Assembly: GCA_900550295.1 (NCBI GenBank)
Contig: URRM01000023.1
Location: forward strand, 1-20,456
DNA from: an uncultured bacterium
Lineage (GTDB): Bacteria; Cyanobacteriota; Vampirovibrionia; Gastranaerophilales; Gastranaerophilaceae
Direction of reading: 5' to 3'
Length of the DNA stretch: 20,456 bases
Made by a program: the position numbers and the translations under genes
Shown here: one piece after another, positions 7,789 to 15,172 of the stretch
Position numbering within the stretch: position 1 is the stretch's first letter
Layout of the letters: each line of letters starts with the position of its first letter
The notes under the pieces: model-generated
Databases searched by the model: none
What the model saw: the letters and a program-made list of their open reading frames with translations, nothing else
What the model was told of the DNA's origin: nothing

Positions 7789-7824
7789 TTCACTTGCGGT
7801 TTTTCGATAGGGTGTCGTGTGAGT
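7777..7824 (+). repeat. copy B of the 48-nt imperfect direct repeat
   Basis: This is the partner of 5909-5956, offset by 1868 bases. Here the upstream part is a perfect TATAAT (7776-7781), with ATGACA at 7752-7757 and 18 nt between them. A plus-strand transcript could therefore start near 7788, just before ACTTGCGG, and run toward the antisense strand of yraN. Similarity to copy A fades after 7824. Apart from the protease promoter, the weak hairpin and this repeat, I see nothing else in the gap 7609-7859. Confidence 0.65.
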
Positions 7825-7859
7825 AATTTCATGGTTGAACAAATAAATCACGGAAGCTC

Positions 7860-8213
7860 TTATATGTTTTGTAGATGTTTTATTTCAACTTTTGGTTCAA
7901 GAGTTATGCCAATTGCATCAATGCGAAAATTTGAAAATTTCTTTGAGTTTTCGCCCAAGTAAGTTAAAGCTCCTTGTCTGATATGGCTGTATTTTGTTTT
8001 TGTAATTGCTTCAAGGGGGGAACCAAATGAATTAGTTTTTCTGGTTTTTACCTCAACAAATACAAGCGTATTTTTAATTTGAGCAATAATATCTATTTCA
8101 CAAAATTTTGAAAAACTTTTGTTTCTTTCAATAATTTTGTAACCGTTTTTCTCTAAAAATTTGCACGCCAAATCTTCACCATGGTTACCCAATTCACGAT
8201 TAGATGATTTCAT
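7860..8213 (-). CDS. yraN: YraN family (UPF0102) predicted endonuclease-fold protein
   Basis: YraN/UPF0102 proteins have a PD-(D/E)XK nuclease fold; their physiological role is not settled. From the ATG at 8211-8213 the protein has 117 residues, the family norm. It shows the expected GNHGEDLACKFLEKNGYKI start, EIDIIA with the metal-site Asp (39-44), VFVEVKTRK (51-59) and FGSPLEAIT. A GTG at 8220-8222 would add three residues, but family starts favour the ATG. The gene overlaps the upstream symporter gene by 14 bases in another frame, so the two are one transcription unit with probable translational coupling. No functional link between the two is evident. Confidence 0.92.
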   Translation of the reverse strand: MKSSNRELGNHGEDLACKFLEKNGYKIIERNKSFSKFCEIDIIAQIKNTLVFVEVKTRKTNSFGSPLEAITKTKYSHIRQGALTYLGENSKKFSNFRIDAIGITLEPKVEIKHLQNI

Positions 8214-9522
8214 TATAAGCACCCGGATTGTTTAACAGGTCATAATTAATTTCATTTTCATTATCAGCAATGGCAGCAGCAACAACTGCATCAGAAGTTA
8301 CGTTAATCATAGTTCTGGCCATTTCTGTTAATCTATCAATTGTGAATAATAATGCAAAGCCAGCGATTAATTGTTCAGGAGTCAATCCCATACCGTTAAG
8401 AACTAAAACGATAGTAATTAAACCGGTTCCCGGTATGCCTGCGCATGTGCTTGATGCAATAATTGTTAAAATACAAATTTGAATTAATAAGAACGGAGTT
8501 AATGTTACTCCATAAGCTTGAGCTAAGAAGATAACAGCAACGGTTTGTGCAAGTGCTGTACCGTCCATATTAAGAGTTGCACCTAAAGGTAATACAAAGC
8601 TTGAAATTTTGTGTGAAATTCCTCGTTTTTCACAACACGCAATTGTTAAAGGTAATGTTGCAGAAGAACTTGCGGTACCGAATGCAACCATCATAGCTTC
8701 TGTCATTGCCGCATACAATTTTAATACCGGAACTTTCGAAACTGCGTGTAAAAATAGAGGGTATACAACGCATAATTGAATAGCTAAACCCGTAAAAATT
8801 ACAAACAAATATTTTGAAATACTTGAAAATACATCAATACCAAATGAAGATATAGAGGTTGCTGTTAGGGCAAATACCCCCGGAGCAGCAAGATACATAA
8901 TCCAGTCCGTAACCTTCATTGTCGCAGCAAAGACGGATTCAAAGAAGGAAGTAACAGGTCTGCTGACTTCACCGATTTTAGATAATGCGATTGCGAAAAT
9001 TAATACGAAGATTAAAATTGGAACCATATCGCCTGTTGCCAACGATGATATTGGATTTCTAGGCATAAAATCAAGTAATATGTTCAAAATATTGCTCTTT
9101 TGGTTATCTATTGTTGCCGCAACTTGTTGTTGAATTTCAACAGCAGACTCAGTGTCAATGTATTGAGTTGCACCTAACCCCGGTTTTACTGTAAGCGCAA
9201 GGGTTAAACCAATTAAAACTGCAGCAACGGTAATTATTCCGTAATAAAGAATCATTTTTTTACCGAATTTGCCCAGTTGTTTATTATCTCCAATACTTGC
9301 AATACCAATAATTACAGCTGAAACAACAAGTGGAATTACAACCATTTGAATTAATCTAATGAATGCTTGTCCAATAAATGTTAGCACGTTAAAAATGGTT
9401 GAATGTTCGTGTCCGTGTAGGAAAAAGCCAACAATAATACCGGCAATAATCCCGAAGAATATATGCCAATTTCTTTTAAGCCCTAGTCCGACTGCAATTA
9501 GTACTTGCATGTGTATTTTCAT
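8200..9522 (-). CDS. dicarboxylate/amino acid:cation symporter (DAACS family)
   Basis: This 440-residue inner-membrane carrier belongs to the GltP/DctA/GltPh family, which takes up acidic amino acids or C4-dicarboxylates with sodium or protons. It is hydrophobic throughout. Hallmarks are the re-entrant loop motif FGTASSSATLPL (SSSAT at 285-289), NMDGTA (318-323) on the broken helix, STCAGIPGTGLIT (358-370) and the substrate-binding helix IDRLTEMARTMINVTSDA (395-412). Arg403, Thr404 and Asn407 of that helix are retained, which fits an acidic substrate. Glu400 stands where I align the Asp394 of GltPh that binds the substrate amino group, so amino-acid versus dicarboxylate preference is open. 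The ATG at 9520-9522 has an AAGGG about 11 bases upstream. It is the first gene of a two-gene unit with yraN. Confidence 0.93.
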   Translation of the reverse strand: MKIHMQVLIAVGLGLKRNWHIFFGIIAGIIVGFFLHGHEHSTIFNVLTFIGQAFIRLIQMVVIPLVVSAVIIGIASIGDNKQLGKFGKKMILYYGIITVAAVLIGLTLALTVKPGLGATQYIDTESAVEIQQQVAATIDNQKSNILNILLDFMPRNPISSLATGDMVPILIFVLIFAIALSKIGEVSRPVTSFFESVFAATMKVTDWIMYLAAPGVFALTATSISSFGIDVFSSISKYLFVIFTGLAIQLCVVYPLFLHAVSKVPVLKLYAAMTEAMMVAFGTASSSATLPLTIACCEKRGISHKISSFVLPLGATLNMDGTALAQTVAVIFLAQAYGVTLTPFLLIQICILTIIASSTCAGIPGTGLITIVLVLNGMGLTPEQLIAGFALLFTIDRLTEMARTMINVTSDAVVAAAIADNENEINYDLLNNPGAYNEII

Positions 9523-9559
9523 ATTTGAGATATCCCTTTTGTCTTTCTTATTTGTGATA

Positions 9560-9588
9560 ATTGTAATACTTTATTGCTAAAAATACAA
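9560..9588 (-). promoter_or_regulatory. symporter-yraN promoter
   Basis: On the minus strand TTGTAT (9588-9583) and TACAAT (9565-9560) are separated by 17 nt. The predicted leader of about 30 nt holds the AAGGG site. It lies in the 95-base gap after nadE, in which I see no strong terminator hairpin. Confidence 0.6.
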
Positions 9589-9617
9589 TTAATTCACACT
9601 ATATTTTTACAATATAT

Positions 9618-11015
9618 TTAATAACACTTTTGTAGAACAGGTAATTTAACGTTTGCACAGAATGCGTTTTCTGTTAATCTTACGCCCATACAGCCTTGAT
9701 TACGTTTGAATTGAGCTCTATAAATTAATTTTAAAGTTTTGTCTACAGTTTGTTTATCATATTTTGAAATTAAATCTTCATATGACATTTGATTTTCGAT
9801 GTAATTTTCAATAATTTCGTCTAAAATTGCATATTCAGGAAGTGAATCTTGGTCTTTTTGGTTAGGTCGAAGTTCGGCAGATGGTGCTTTGTCAATAATT
9901 TCTTGTGGAATTATTTCACCATTTCTGTTAATCCAGTTTGATAATTTATAAACGTTTGTTTTAGTTAAATCTGCGATTGGATTGAAACCTCCGCACATAT
10001 CACCGTACAATGTGCCGTAACCACAAGCTACTTCAGACTTATTTCCTGTTGATAAAAGAAGTCTGTTTTCACGGTTAGAGAAGAACATTAAAATTACACC
10101 TCTAAGACGTGATTGTAAGTTTTCTTCCGCTAAATCCATTTTACTTTCTTTTGCAACATTTTCCATAAAGTTATCAAATAAAGGTTTGATTGAAACTGTA
10201 CCGTTATCAATTCCTAATGTTTTAGCTAATTTTTCAGCATCTGTAATACTTCCTGTTGAGGAATATTTACTTGGAAGCATAATTGTTTTTACGTTTTCAG
10301 CGCCTAAAGCTTTTGTTGCAAGAGTTGCAACAAGTGCTGAATCTATACCGCCTGAAAGTCCTAAAACAACTTGTTTGAATCCGCAAATGTCGCAGTATTC
10401 TTTGATTGCATATGTTGTTACGTTGTAAATTTCTTCTTCTTGAACCATTTCTTTGCGGTTAATTTTGTTTGAAAAATCAACTTCAACAACTTTTTCTTCT
10501 AAAAGCGGTAAATCTAATACTAGTTCGTTTTTAGAGTTTTTAGCAAAACTTTGACCAGCATAAACTTCTTCATCGTTTAGCATAATTGAGTTTGCGTAAA
10601 TAAAATCAGTTGATGTAACAGTATTTTCAATAAATTCTTTATGTGACTTCATTGCGTAGTAACTGTTTTTAACTAATATGTATAAGTCACATTTTATGTT
10701 GTCTTTGTATTCTTTCGATACATAAACTTTTTTACCGAAACAATCAAAGAAACCGTCTGTTAAATCGTACTTTTTACCTTCTTTGATTAATATTTTGCCG
10801 ATAAGTACTGTGTTTTTAGAAAAATCTTTGCAAAGTTTAGCGAAAAATTCTTCTTTTTGTTTTTGATAATTGCTATCAAAATTCATAGAAGTATTTGCTT
10901 CAAAATCAGGATAAATCATCAAATCGGATTTGTCATCAAAATTTTTAATTATATTTTTGTAATTGTATTCAAAATTTGCGTTTCTGTATCTGATTTGTGC
11001 TAGTTTAATGTTCAT
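9618..11015 (-). CDS. nadE: NAD+ synthetase with degenerate N-terminal glutaminase domain
   Basis: NadE amidates nicotinic acid adenine dinucleotide to NAD with ATP. The C-terminal synthetase domain looks intact: LGLSGGIDSALVA (218-230, ATP-pyrophosphatase loop), STGNKSEVACGYGTLYGDMCGG (322-343), SAELRPNQKDQDSLPEY (379-395) and AQFKRNQ (434-440). The N-terminal 185 residues begin like a nitrilase-type glutaminase (MNIKLAQIRY) but are far shorter than the usual 260-290. The expected PE is PD (36-37), and no ICED-type cysteine motif is found near VYVSKEYKDN (97-106). The protein totals 465 residues rather than about 540-680. It may use free ammonia or a partner glutaminase; that is an inference. 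The gene follows ftsQ by 18 bases, with a GGTGGG site upstream of the ATG, and appears to be the last gene of the mur operon. Confidence 0.9.
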   Translation of the reverse strand: MNIKLAQIRYRNANFEYNYKNIIKNFDDKSDLMIYPDFEANTSMNFDSNYQKQKEEFFAKLCKDFSKNTVLIGKILIKEGKKYDLTDGFFDCFGKKVYVSKEYKDNIKCDLYILVKNSYYAMKSHKEFIENTVTSTDFIYANSIMLNDEEVYAGQSFAKNSKNELVLDLPLLEEKVVEVDFSNKINRKEMVQEEEIYNVTTYAIKEYCDICGFKQVVLGLSGGIDSALVATLATKALGAENVKTIMLPSKYSSTGSITDAEKLAKTLGIDNGTVSIKPLFDNFMENVAKESKMDLAEENLQSRLRGVILMFFSNRENRLLLSTGNKSEVACGYGTLYGDMCGGFNPIADLTKTNVYKLSNWINRNGEIIPQEIIDKAPSAELRPNQKDQDSLPEYAILDEIIENYIENQMSYEDLISKYDKQTVDKTLKLIYRAQFKRNQGCMGVRLTENAFCANVKLPVLQKCY

Positions 11016-11033
11016 AATTTCCCACCGTCCTTA

Positions 11034-11906
11034 CTATTCATCTAGCTTAATGTAGTTTGTGTCTTTCCATCTTAAATCAATATATTTGATTTTTTTATCC
11101 AAAGTTTGAACCTGTGGCATAATTGAAGGTAATCTTTTAACCCTTTCTGTCGCAGTATCATCAAGTTCTCCAAGACGAATTCTTATATCCTTTAATTGAA
11201 TATAAACGTCATTCGGAGTTCCTAAATCAATATATTCCAAAGGAACTTTTGTTCCTGAAATAACTGTTTTAGCTAACTTTTCTATTTGTTCTATTTTTTG
11301 AGTATTCCAATGTCTGTAGTCATCACCTTTTGTACCGTAAGTTAAAACTTTAATTGTCTTAAATGATTTATCTAATGGCAAAAAATCACGTCCGATAAGT
11401 TTTCCGGTTTTTGTGAAGAATGCTATCGGTTCAACTTTTTCATCCGGTGCAATTGTTATAGAAGGTATGTCTTCTTGAATAATAATTTGCAGTCTTGCAG
11501 GGAACCAAAATCTACGAATATATACGTTTTCAACAGGTGGAAGTGATTTTAGGTTTTCTTCAATTTCATCTGTATTGTACATATATATCGGTACTTTAGG
11601 CACTTCTGATTTTCTAAGTGCTGCAATAATGTAGTATGTTGGTACAATTTTGTTATTTGTAATTTCCAGATATGGGCTATCTGCAGAGTCGAATGCTTTT
11701 GGTGACATATACCATTGACGCATTCTGATTAATTTAAAGCATAATAGCATAAGTGACAAAATGAATAAAAAGCGTAAAAGCATTCTCAAACGACGCATCC
11801 ACATGTTTGTTTTGCGGACATGTCGTTCTTGTTTATTACGTTTTATACGAGTTTTTATGTGTTCAGGATTAAATTCCTCTTCCAACTCGTTTTCTTCATT
11901 AGCCAT
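11034..11906 (-). CDS. ftsQ: cell division protein FtsQ/DivIB-like
   Basis: FtsQ is a bitopic divisome protein connecting early and late division proteins. This 290-residue protein has a charged cytoplasmic tail (1-40, very Lys/Arg-rich from 19 to 41) and one membrane segment at about 42-60. A POTRA-like region follows (about 70-140, including SLPPVENVYIRRFWFPARLQ and IIIQEDIPSI), then an FtsQ-type beta domain (about 150-285). Sequence identity in this family is low, so the call rests on architecture and on its place directly after ddl, the standard dcw order. Its ATG lies two bases after the ddl stop, with no clear ribosome-binding site, which suggests reinitiation. ftsA and ftsZ do not follow; nadE does. 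Confidence 0.85.
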   Translation of the reverse strand: MANEENELEEEFNPEHIKTRIKRNKQERHVRKTNMWMRRLRMLLRFLFILSLMLLCFKLIRMRQWYMSPKAFDSADSPYLEITNNKIVPTYYIIAALRKSEVPKVPIYMYNTDEIEENLKSLPPVENVYIRRFWFPARLQIIIQEDIPSITIAPDEKVEPIAFFTKTGKLIGRDFLPLDKSFKTIKVLTYGTKGDDYRHWNTQKIEQIEKLAKTVISGTKVPLEYIDLGTPNDVYIQLKDIRIRLGELDDTATERVKRLPSIMPQVQTLDKKIKYIDLRWKDTNYIKLDE

Positions 11907-11908
11907 TA

Positions 11909-12859
11909 TTATTTATTTAATCCTGCGCTGTTTAAAATAAGTAATACTAAATTGTCGTAATCAATACCCATAGCTTTTGCTTGTGCCGGTAAGTCGCTAA
12001 CATCTGTCATTCCGGGACTTGTGTTGATTTCCAAGAAGTATGGTTTGTTGTCCATAATCATAAAGTCAACTCTTGAAACTCCGCTACAACCTGCAGTTAA
12101 GTGAGCTTGAACAGCAACATCTTTAATCATATTTGTTGTTTTTTCGTCTAAGTTTGCAGGTAGAATGAATTCTGACATACCTTGAGTGTATTTTGCTTCA
12201 AAATCGTACCATTCAGTCTTAGGACGGATTTCAAGAATTTCAGTGGCAAAAGTTTTACCTTCATTTTCTAAAACTCCAACAGTAACGAAAAAACCATCAA
12301 TAAATTCTTCAATAAGTACGTCACTGTTGAATTTTACAGCTTCTTCGTAAGCTTTTTCAAGTTCAGCCGGTTCGTTAACCTTTGTCATACCAAAACTTGA
12401 ACCTTCGCAAACAGGTTTTGTTATTAACGGATATTTCAATCCATAAACTTTTTCTTGTAAATTGTCGCCTTTTTGAACGAAAGCAGATTTTACAAGTGGA
12501 ATTTCAGGACAAGTTGATAAAATACGTTTTGTGTATTCTTTGTTCATACAAATTGAAGATGCCATTACACCGCAACCTGTATATGGAATTTTTAAAATTT
12601 CTAATAAACCTTGAATACAGCCGTCTTCGCCGTATTTTCCGTGAAGTGCAATATATGCGTATTCAATTTTCTTTTCTTTAAGTGTTTCTGAGATATTTTC
12701 ATCTACAACTACTAATTCTGCGTTGTTGTAGCCTAATCTTTTTAATGCTTCAAAGCAGTTTTTGCCTGAGCGAAGAGAAACATCTTTTTCAGAAGACATT
12801 CCACCGCAAAGCACACCAATTCGAGCGTTTTTAGCTATTTTTGCTTTAATGTTTTCCAT
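11909..12859 (-). CDS. ddl: D-alanine--D-alanine ligase
   Basis: Ddl joins two D-alanines with ATP to make the terminus of the peptidoglycan stem peptide. The 316-residue ATP-grasp protein shows GVLCGGMSSEKDVSLRSG (Glu24 in the family Glu position), ALHGKYGEDG (71-80), KPVCEGSSFGM (148-158), the omega-loop motif YDFEAKY (218-224) and EINTSPGMT near 278-286. Tyr224 in EAKY is the residue typical of D-Ala-D-Ala enzymes; depsipeptide ligases usually have Phe or His/Lys there. The ATG at 12857-12859 lies inside the end of murB (25-base overlap) with a GAGGA site seven bases upstream, so it is translationally linked to murB. Confidence 0.96.
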   Translation of the reverse strand: MENIKAKIAKNARIGVLCGGMSSEKDVSLRSGKNCFEALKRLGYNNAELVVVDENISETLKEKKIEYAYIALHGKYGEDGCIQGLLEILKIPYTGCGVMASSICMNKEYTKRILSTCPEIPLVKSAFVQKGDNLQEKVYGLKYPLITKPVCEGSSFGMTKVNEPAELEKAYEEAVKFNSDVLIEEFIDGFFVTVGVLENEGKTFATEILEIRPKTEWYDFEAKYTQGMSEFILPANLDEKTTNMIKDVAVQAHLTAGCSGVSRVDFMIMDNKPYFLEINTSPGMTDVSDLPAQAKAMGIDYDNLVLLILNSAGLNK

Positions 12860-13740
12860 ATTTTTTCCTCGATTTCCGATTTATTTCCCAAATAAACAAC
12901 TTCGGGATTTAATTTTATTTCATATTTTTCTTTAACTTTATTGTACATCAATAACATCAAATTTAGAATATCTTCTGATGTTGCGTTGTTATAATTTATA
13001 ATAAAATTTGCGTGATTTTCCCAAACTTTTGCACCACCAACAGTTAAATCTTTTGCTCCAATGCTGTCTAAGAGTCTTCCGGCAGAATCACCCTCCGGAT
13101 TTTTAAACACACTTCCGCAGTTTGGTAGTGTTAATGAAGGTTGATGATTTTTTCTGAAATTTAGGTTAAAATCCATTCTTTTTTTTATTTCATCTTTGTT
13201 TTTTTCTTCCAATTCAAATTCTGCAGAAAGTACAATGTAATTTTTTCTTTGACAAATTGAACTTCTGTAGCCAAATTCTAATTCATTTTTTGAAAGTGTT
13301 ATAGCTTTTTTTGAATCCAAGTCAAAAACTTGTGCACTTGTTAAACAATCACTAATGGCTTGTTCTTTAGCTGAAGCATTCATGTAAACTTCGCCACCGA
13401 TTGATCCAGGGAAACCTATCATAAATTCAAAACCGCTAAGAGAATGTTTTAAAACTTCATTAGAAGCCATAGGACCTTTCAGCCCGCATTCGGCGTAAAC
13501 TTTTCTGCCATTAATTTCTATTGCAGAACATTTTTTAGTGAAGATTACATCACCTTTTATTCCTGATGATGATAGCAAAACATTCGAACAGTTACCCAAA
13601 ACTATTGGATTTTCTGTTGTTTTCAGAACTTCTGTTAACTCTTCTATATTTTTGGGAAAATAAGCACGTTCAATAGAACCGCTTACTTTGAATGAAGTTA
13701 AATTTTTAGCATCAAAATTTTCTCTAATTTCAACACTCAT
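12835..13740 (-). CDS. murB: UDP-N-acetylenolpyruvoylglucosamine reductase
   Basis: MurB is the FAD enzyme that reduces UDP-GlcNAc-enolpyruvate to UDP-MurNAc with NADPH. The short type II form is seen. Motifs, numbered from the chosen start, are GNCSNVLLSSSG (49-60, FAD site; the family usually has Gly where Cys51 stands), IGFPGSIGGEVYMNA (108-122), GYRSS (157-161), GSVFKNP with the catalytic Ser210 (209-215), HANFIIN and a C-terminal NPEV that supplies the expected Glu. I start at the ATG 13738-13740 because an AAGGA lies seven bases upstream. An ATG five codons earlier (13753-13755) would place that AAGGA inside the gene. With the chosen start the gene begins one base after the murC stop. 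Confidence 0.94.
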   Translation of the reverse strand: MSVEIRENFDAKNLTSFKVSGSIERAYFPKNIEELTEVLKTTENPIVLGNCSNVLLSSSGIKGDVIFTKKCSAIEINGRKVYAECGLKGPMASNEVLKHSLSGFEFMIGFPGSIGGEVYMNASAKEQAISDCLTSAQVFDLDSKKAITLSKNELEFGYRSSICQRKNYIVLSAEFELEEKNKDEIKKRMDFNLNFRKNHQPSLTLPNCGSVFKNPEGDSAGRLLDSIGAKDLTVGGAKVWENHANFIINYNNATSEDILNLMLLMYNKVKEKYEIKLNPEVVYLGNKSEIEEKIWKTLKQK

Positions 13741-13741
13741 T

Positions 13742-15103
13742 CTATTTTCCTTCATTTAATTTTAAAAGTTCTTTGCCAAGTTCTGTGATTGTTCCTGCGC
13801 CTAAACCTACAAGAATATCGTCTTTTTTTAGTTGAGGATAAATTTTTTCTGCAACTTCTTTCATTGAACCTGAAATATATTCACTATTTTGACAATGTTT
13901 TTTCAAATCTTTAATAAAGTTTTCTGATGTAATTCCTTCAATCGGATCTTCAGAGGCTGCGTAAATGTCTGTAACAACAACGTGCGGAACATTTTCAAAC
14001 GCATCTACAAAATCATTCCATAAAGATTTTAAGCGAGTGTATCTATGAGGTTGGAACACTGCAATAACGTGTTTGTCAGGAAATTCTGTTAAAGCCGAAA
14101 GAGTAGCTTTAATTTCTGTAGGGTGATGAGCGTAATCATCGTAAATTACTGCTCCGTTAACATCTCCAACGTGTTGAAAACGTCTGCCCATACCTGTAAA
14201 GGTTGCAAAATGTTCAACGACTTTTTCTAAATCAACTCCTGCTTGGTGTAAGCTTGCAAGAACACCTAAAGCGTTTGAAACATTGTGTTTGCCCAATAAT
14301 TTTATGCGCATAGAGGTTAACTTTTCACCTTTATGGTAAACATCAAATGTGCTTCCAGTAGGTGTTAAATCAATGTTCTTCGCAACATAATCCGCATCAT
14401 TTAACCCATAAGTTATAAAATTATATCCTTTAAGTTTCAAGTTTCCTGCCGAATCGTTGTTGATTAAAACTTTTTGTGAACCATCAAATTTTGATAAAAG
14501 CTGTTCAAAGGTTTCAACTAAAGAGTCTAAACCTTTTTTATAGAAGTCTAAATGGTCAGCTTCCAAGTTGTTAATAACTAAAATTTGAGGGTTATATTTA
14601 ACAATTGTGCCGTCACTTTCGTCAAGTTCAGCGATAAAATATTTGTCTGTTTTGTAATTAGCGTTAGTGTGTAGTTCGGGAATAATACCGCCAACAACGT
14701 AAGATGGTTCTAAGCCGGCTTTTTCCATAACGTATGATGAAAGTCCGCTTGTTGTTGTTTTACCGTGGGTTCCGGCATAACCTATAAAGCATTTTGAACG
14801 TTCCGAAAGTGTTTTTAATACATCAGAGCGGTGTAAAATTGGTAATCCAAGTTCTTTTGCTTTTTGAATTTCTGGATTACTTTCTCTAATTGCAGAACTT
14901 GCAACAACAATACATTTTTCAGGAACATTTTTTTTGTCGTGTCCAATGTAAACTTTTGCGCCTAAATTTCTAATTTCATCAATATATTTGCTATCGTTAA
15001 TATCAGAGCCTGAAACTTCAAAACCTTCTTGTAACAAGTATTTTGCAAGTCCACTCATCCCAATCCCGCCAATGGCGATAAAATGATATTTTTCTTTTTC
15101 CAC
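13742..15103 (-). CDS. murC: UDP-N-acetylmuramate--L-alanine ligase
   Basis: MurC adds L-alanine to UDP-MurNAc with ATP, the first amino-acid step of the peptidoglycan precursor, in the cytosol. The 453-residue protein has the Rossmann start FIAIGGIGMSGLA (8-20), the P-loop GTHGKTTT (111-118), ELDESDGT (159-166), EADHLDFY (181-188), GMGRRFQ (304-310), DDYAHHPTE (322-330) and PHRYTR (352-357). It begins at a GTG (15101-15103) with a poor GGGTAG site upstream; no nearby ATG keeps the conserved N-terminus. It is the first gene of the run murC-murB-ddl-ftsQ-nadE and has a good promoter about 35 bases upstream. Confidence 0.97.
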   Translation of the reverse strand: MEKEKYHFIAIGGIGMSGLAKYLLQEGFEVSGSDINDSKYIDEIRNLGAKVYIGHDKKNVPEKCIVVASSAIRESNPEIQKAKELGLPILHRSDVLKTLSERSKCFIGYAGTHGKTTTSGLSSYVMEKAGLEPSYVVGGIIPELHTNANYKTDKYFIAELDESDGTIVKYNPQILVINNLEADHLDFYKKGLDSLVETFEQLLSKFDGSQKVLINNDSAGNLKLKGYNFITYGLNDADYVAKNIDLTPTGSTFDVYHKGEKLTSMRIKLLGKHNVSNALGVLASLHQAGVDLEKVVEHFATFTGMGRRFQHVGDVNGAVIYDDYAHHPTEIKATLSALTEFPDKHVIAVFQPHRYTRLKSLWNDFVDAFENVPHVVVTDIYAASEDPIEGITSENFIKDLKKHCQNSEYISGSMKEVAEKIYPQLKKDDILVGLGAGTITELGKELLKLNEGK

Positions 15104-15136
15104 TTCAACTACCCGTTAATTATTAATTACGAGTTA

Positions 15137-15164
15137 ATTATATTATAAAAATACTGAAAGACAA
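15137..15164 (-). promoter_or_regulatory. promoter of the murC-murB-ddl-ftsQ-nadE operon
   Basis: On the minus strand TTGTCT (15164-15159) and TATAAT (15142-15137) are 16 nt apart. A second, overlapping TATAAT occupies 15147-15142. A nine-base direct repeat, GTTAATTAT, lies at 15115-15123 and 15133-15141, overlapping the -10 and the leader. It could be an operator. No terminator separates this promoter from the 5'-nucleotidase gene upstream. Confidence 0.6.
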
Positions 15165-15172
15165 AGACATTG

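Noticed and set aside
5909..7824. An integron cassette with attC-like ends
   Set aside because: I could not find the paired GTTRRRY/RYYYAAC core sites or the extended imperfect palindrome in either repeat, and no integrase is in the window.
7780..7962. A 60-codon plus-strand open frame covering repeat B and the end of yraN
   Set aside because: It has no ribosome-binding site, and most of it is antisense to the conserved yraN coding sequence.
12382..12681. A 99-codon plus-strand open frame inside ddl
   Set aside because: It is antisense to conserved ATP-grasp motifs, with no recognisable domain.
11909..12859. A D-Ala-D-Lac (vancomycin-resistance type) ligase
   Set aside because: The omega-loop has EAKY with Tyr224, the D-Ala-D-Ala signature, and no other van genes are nearby.
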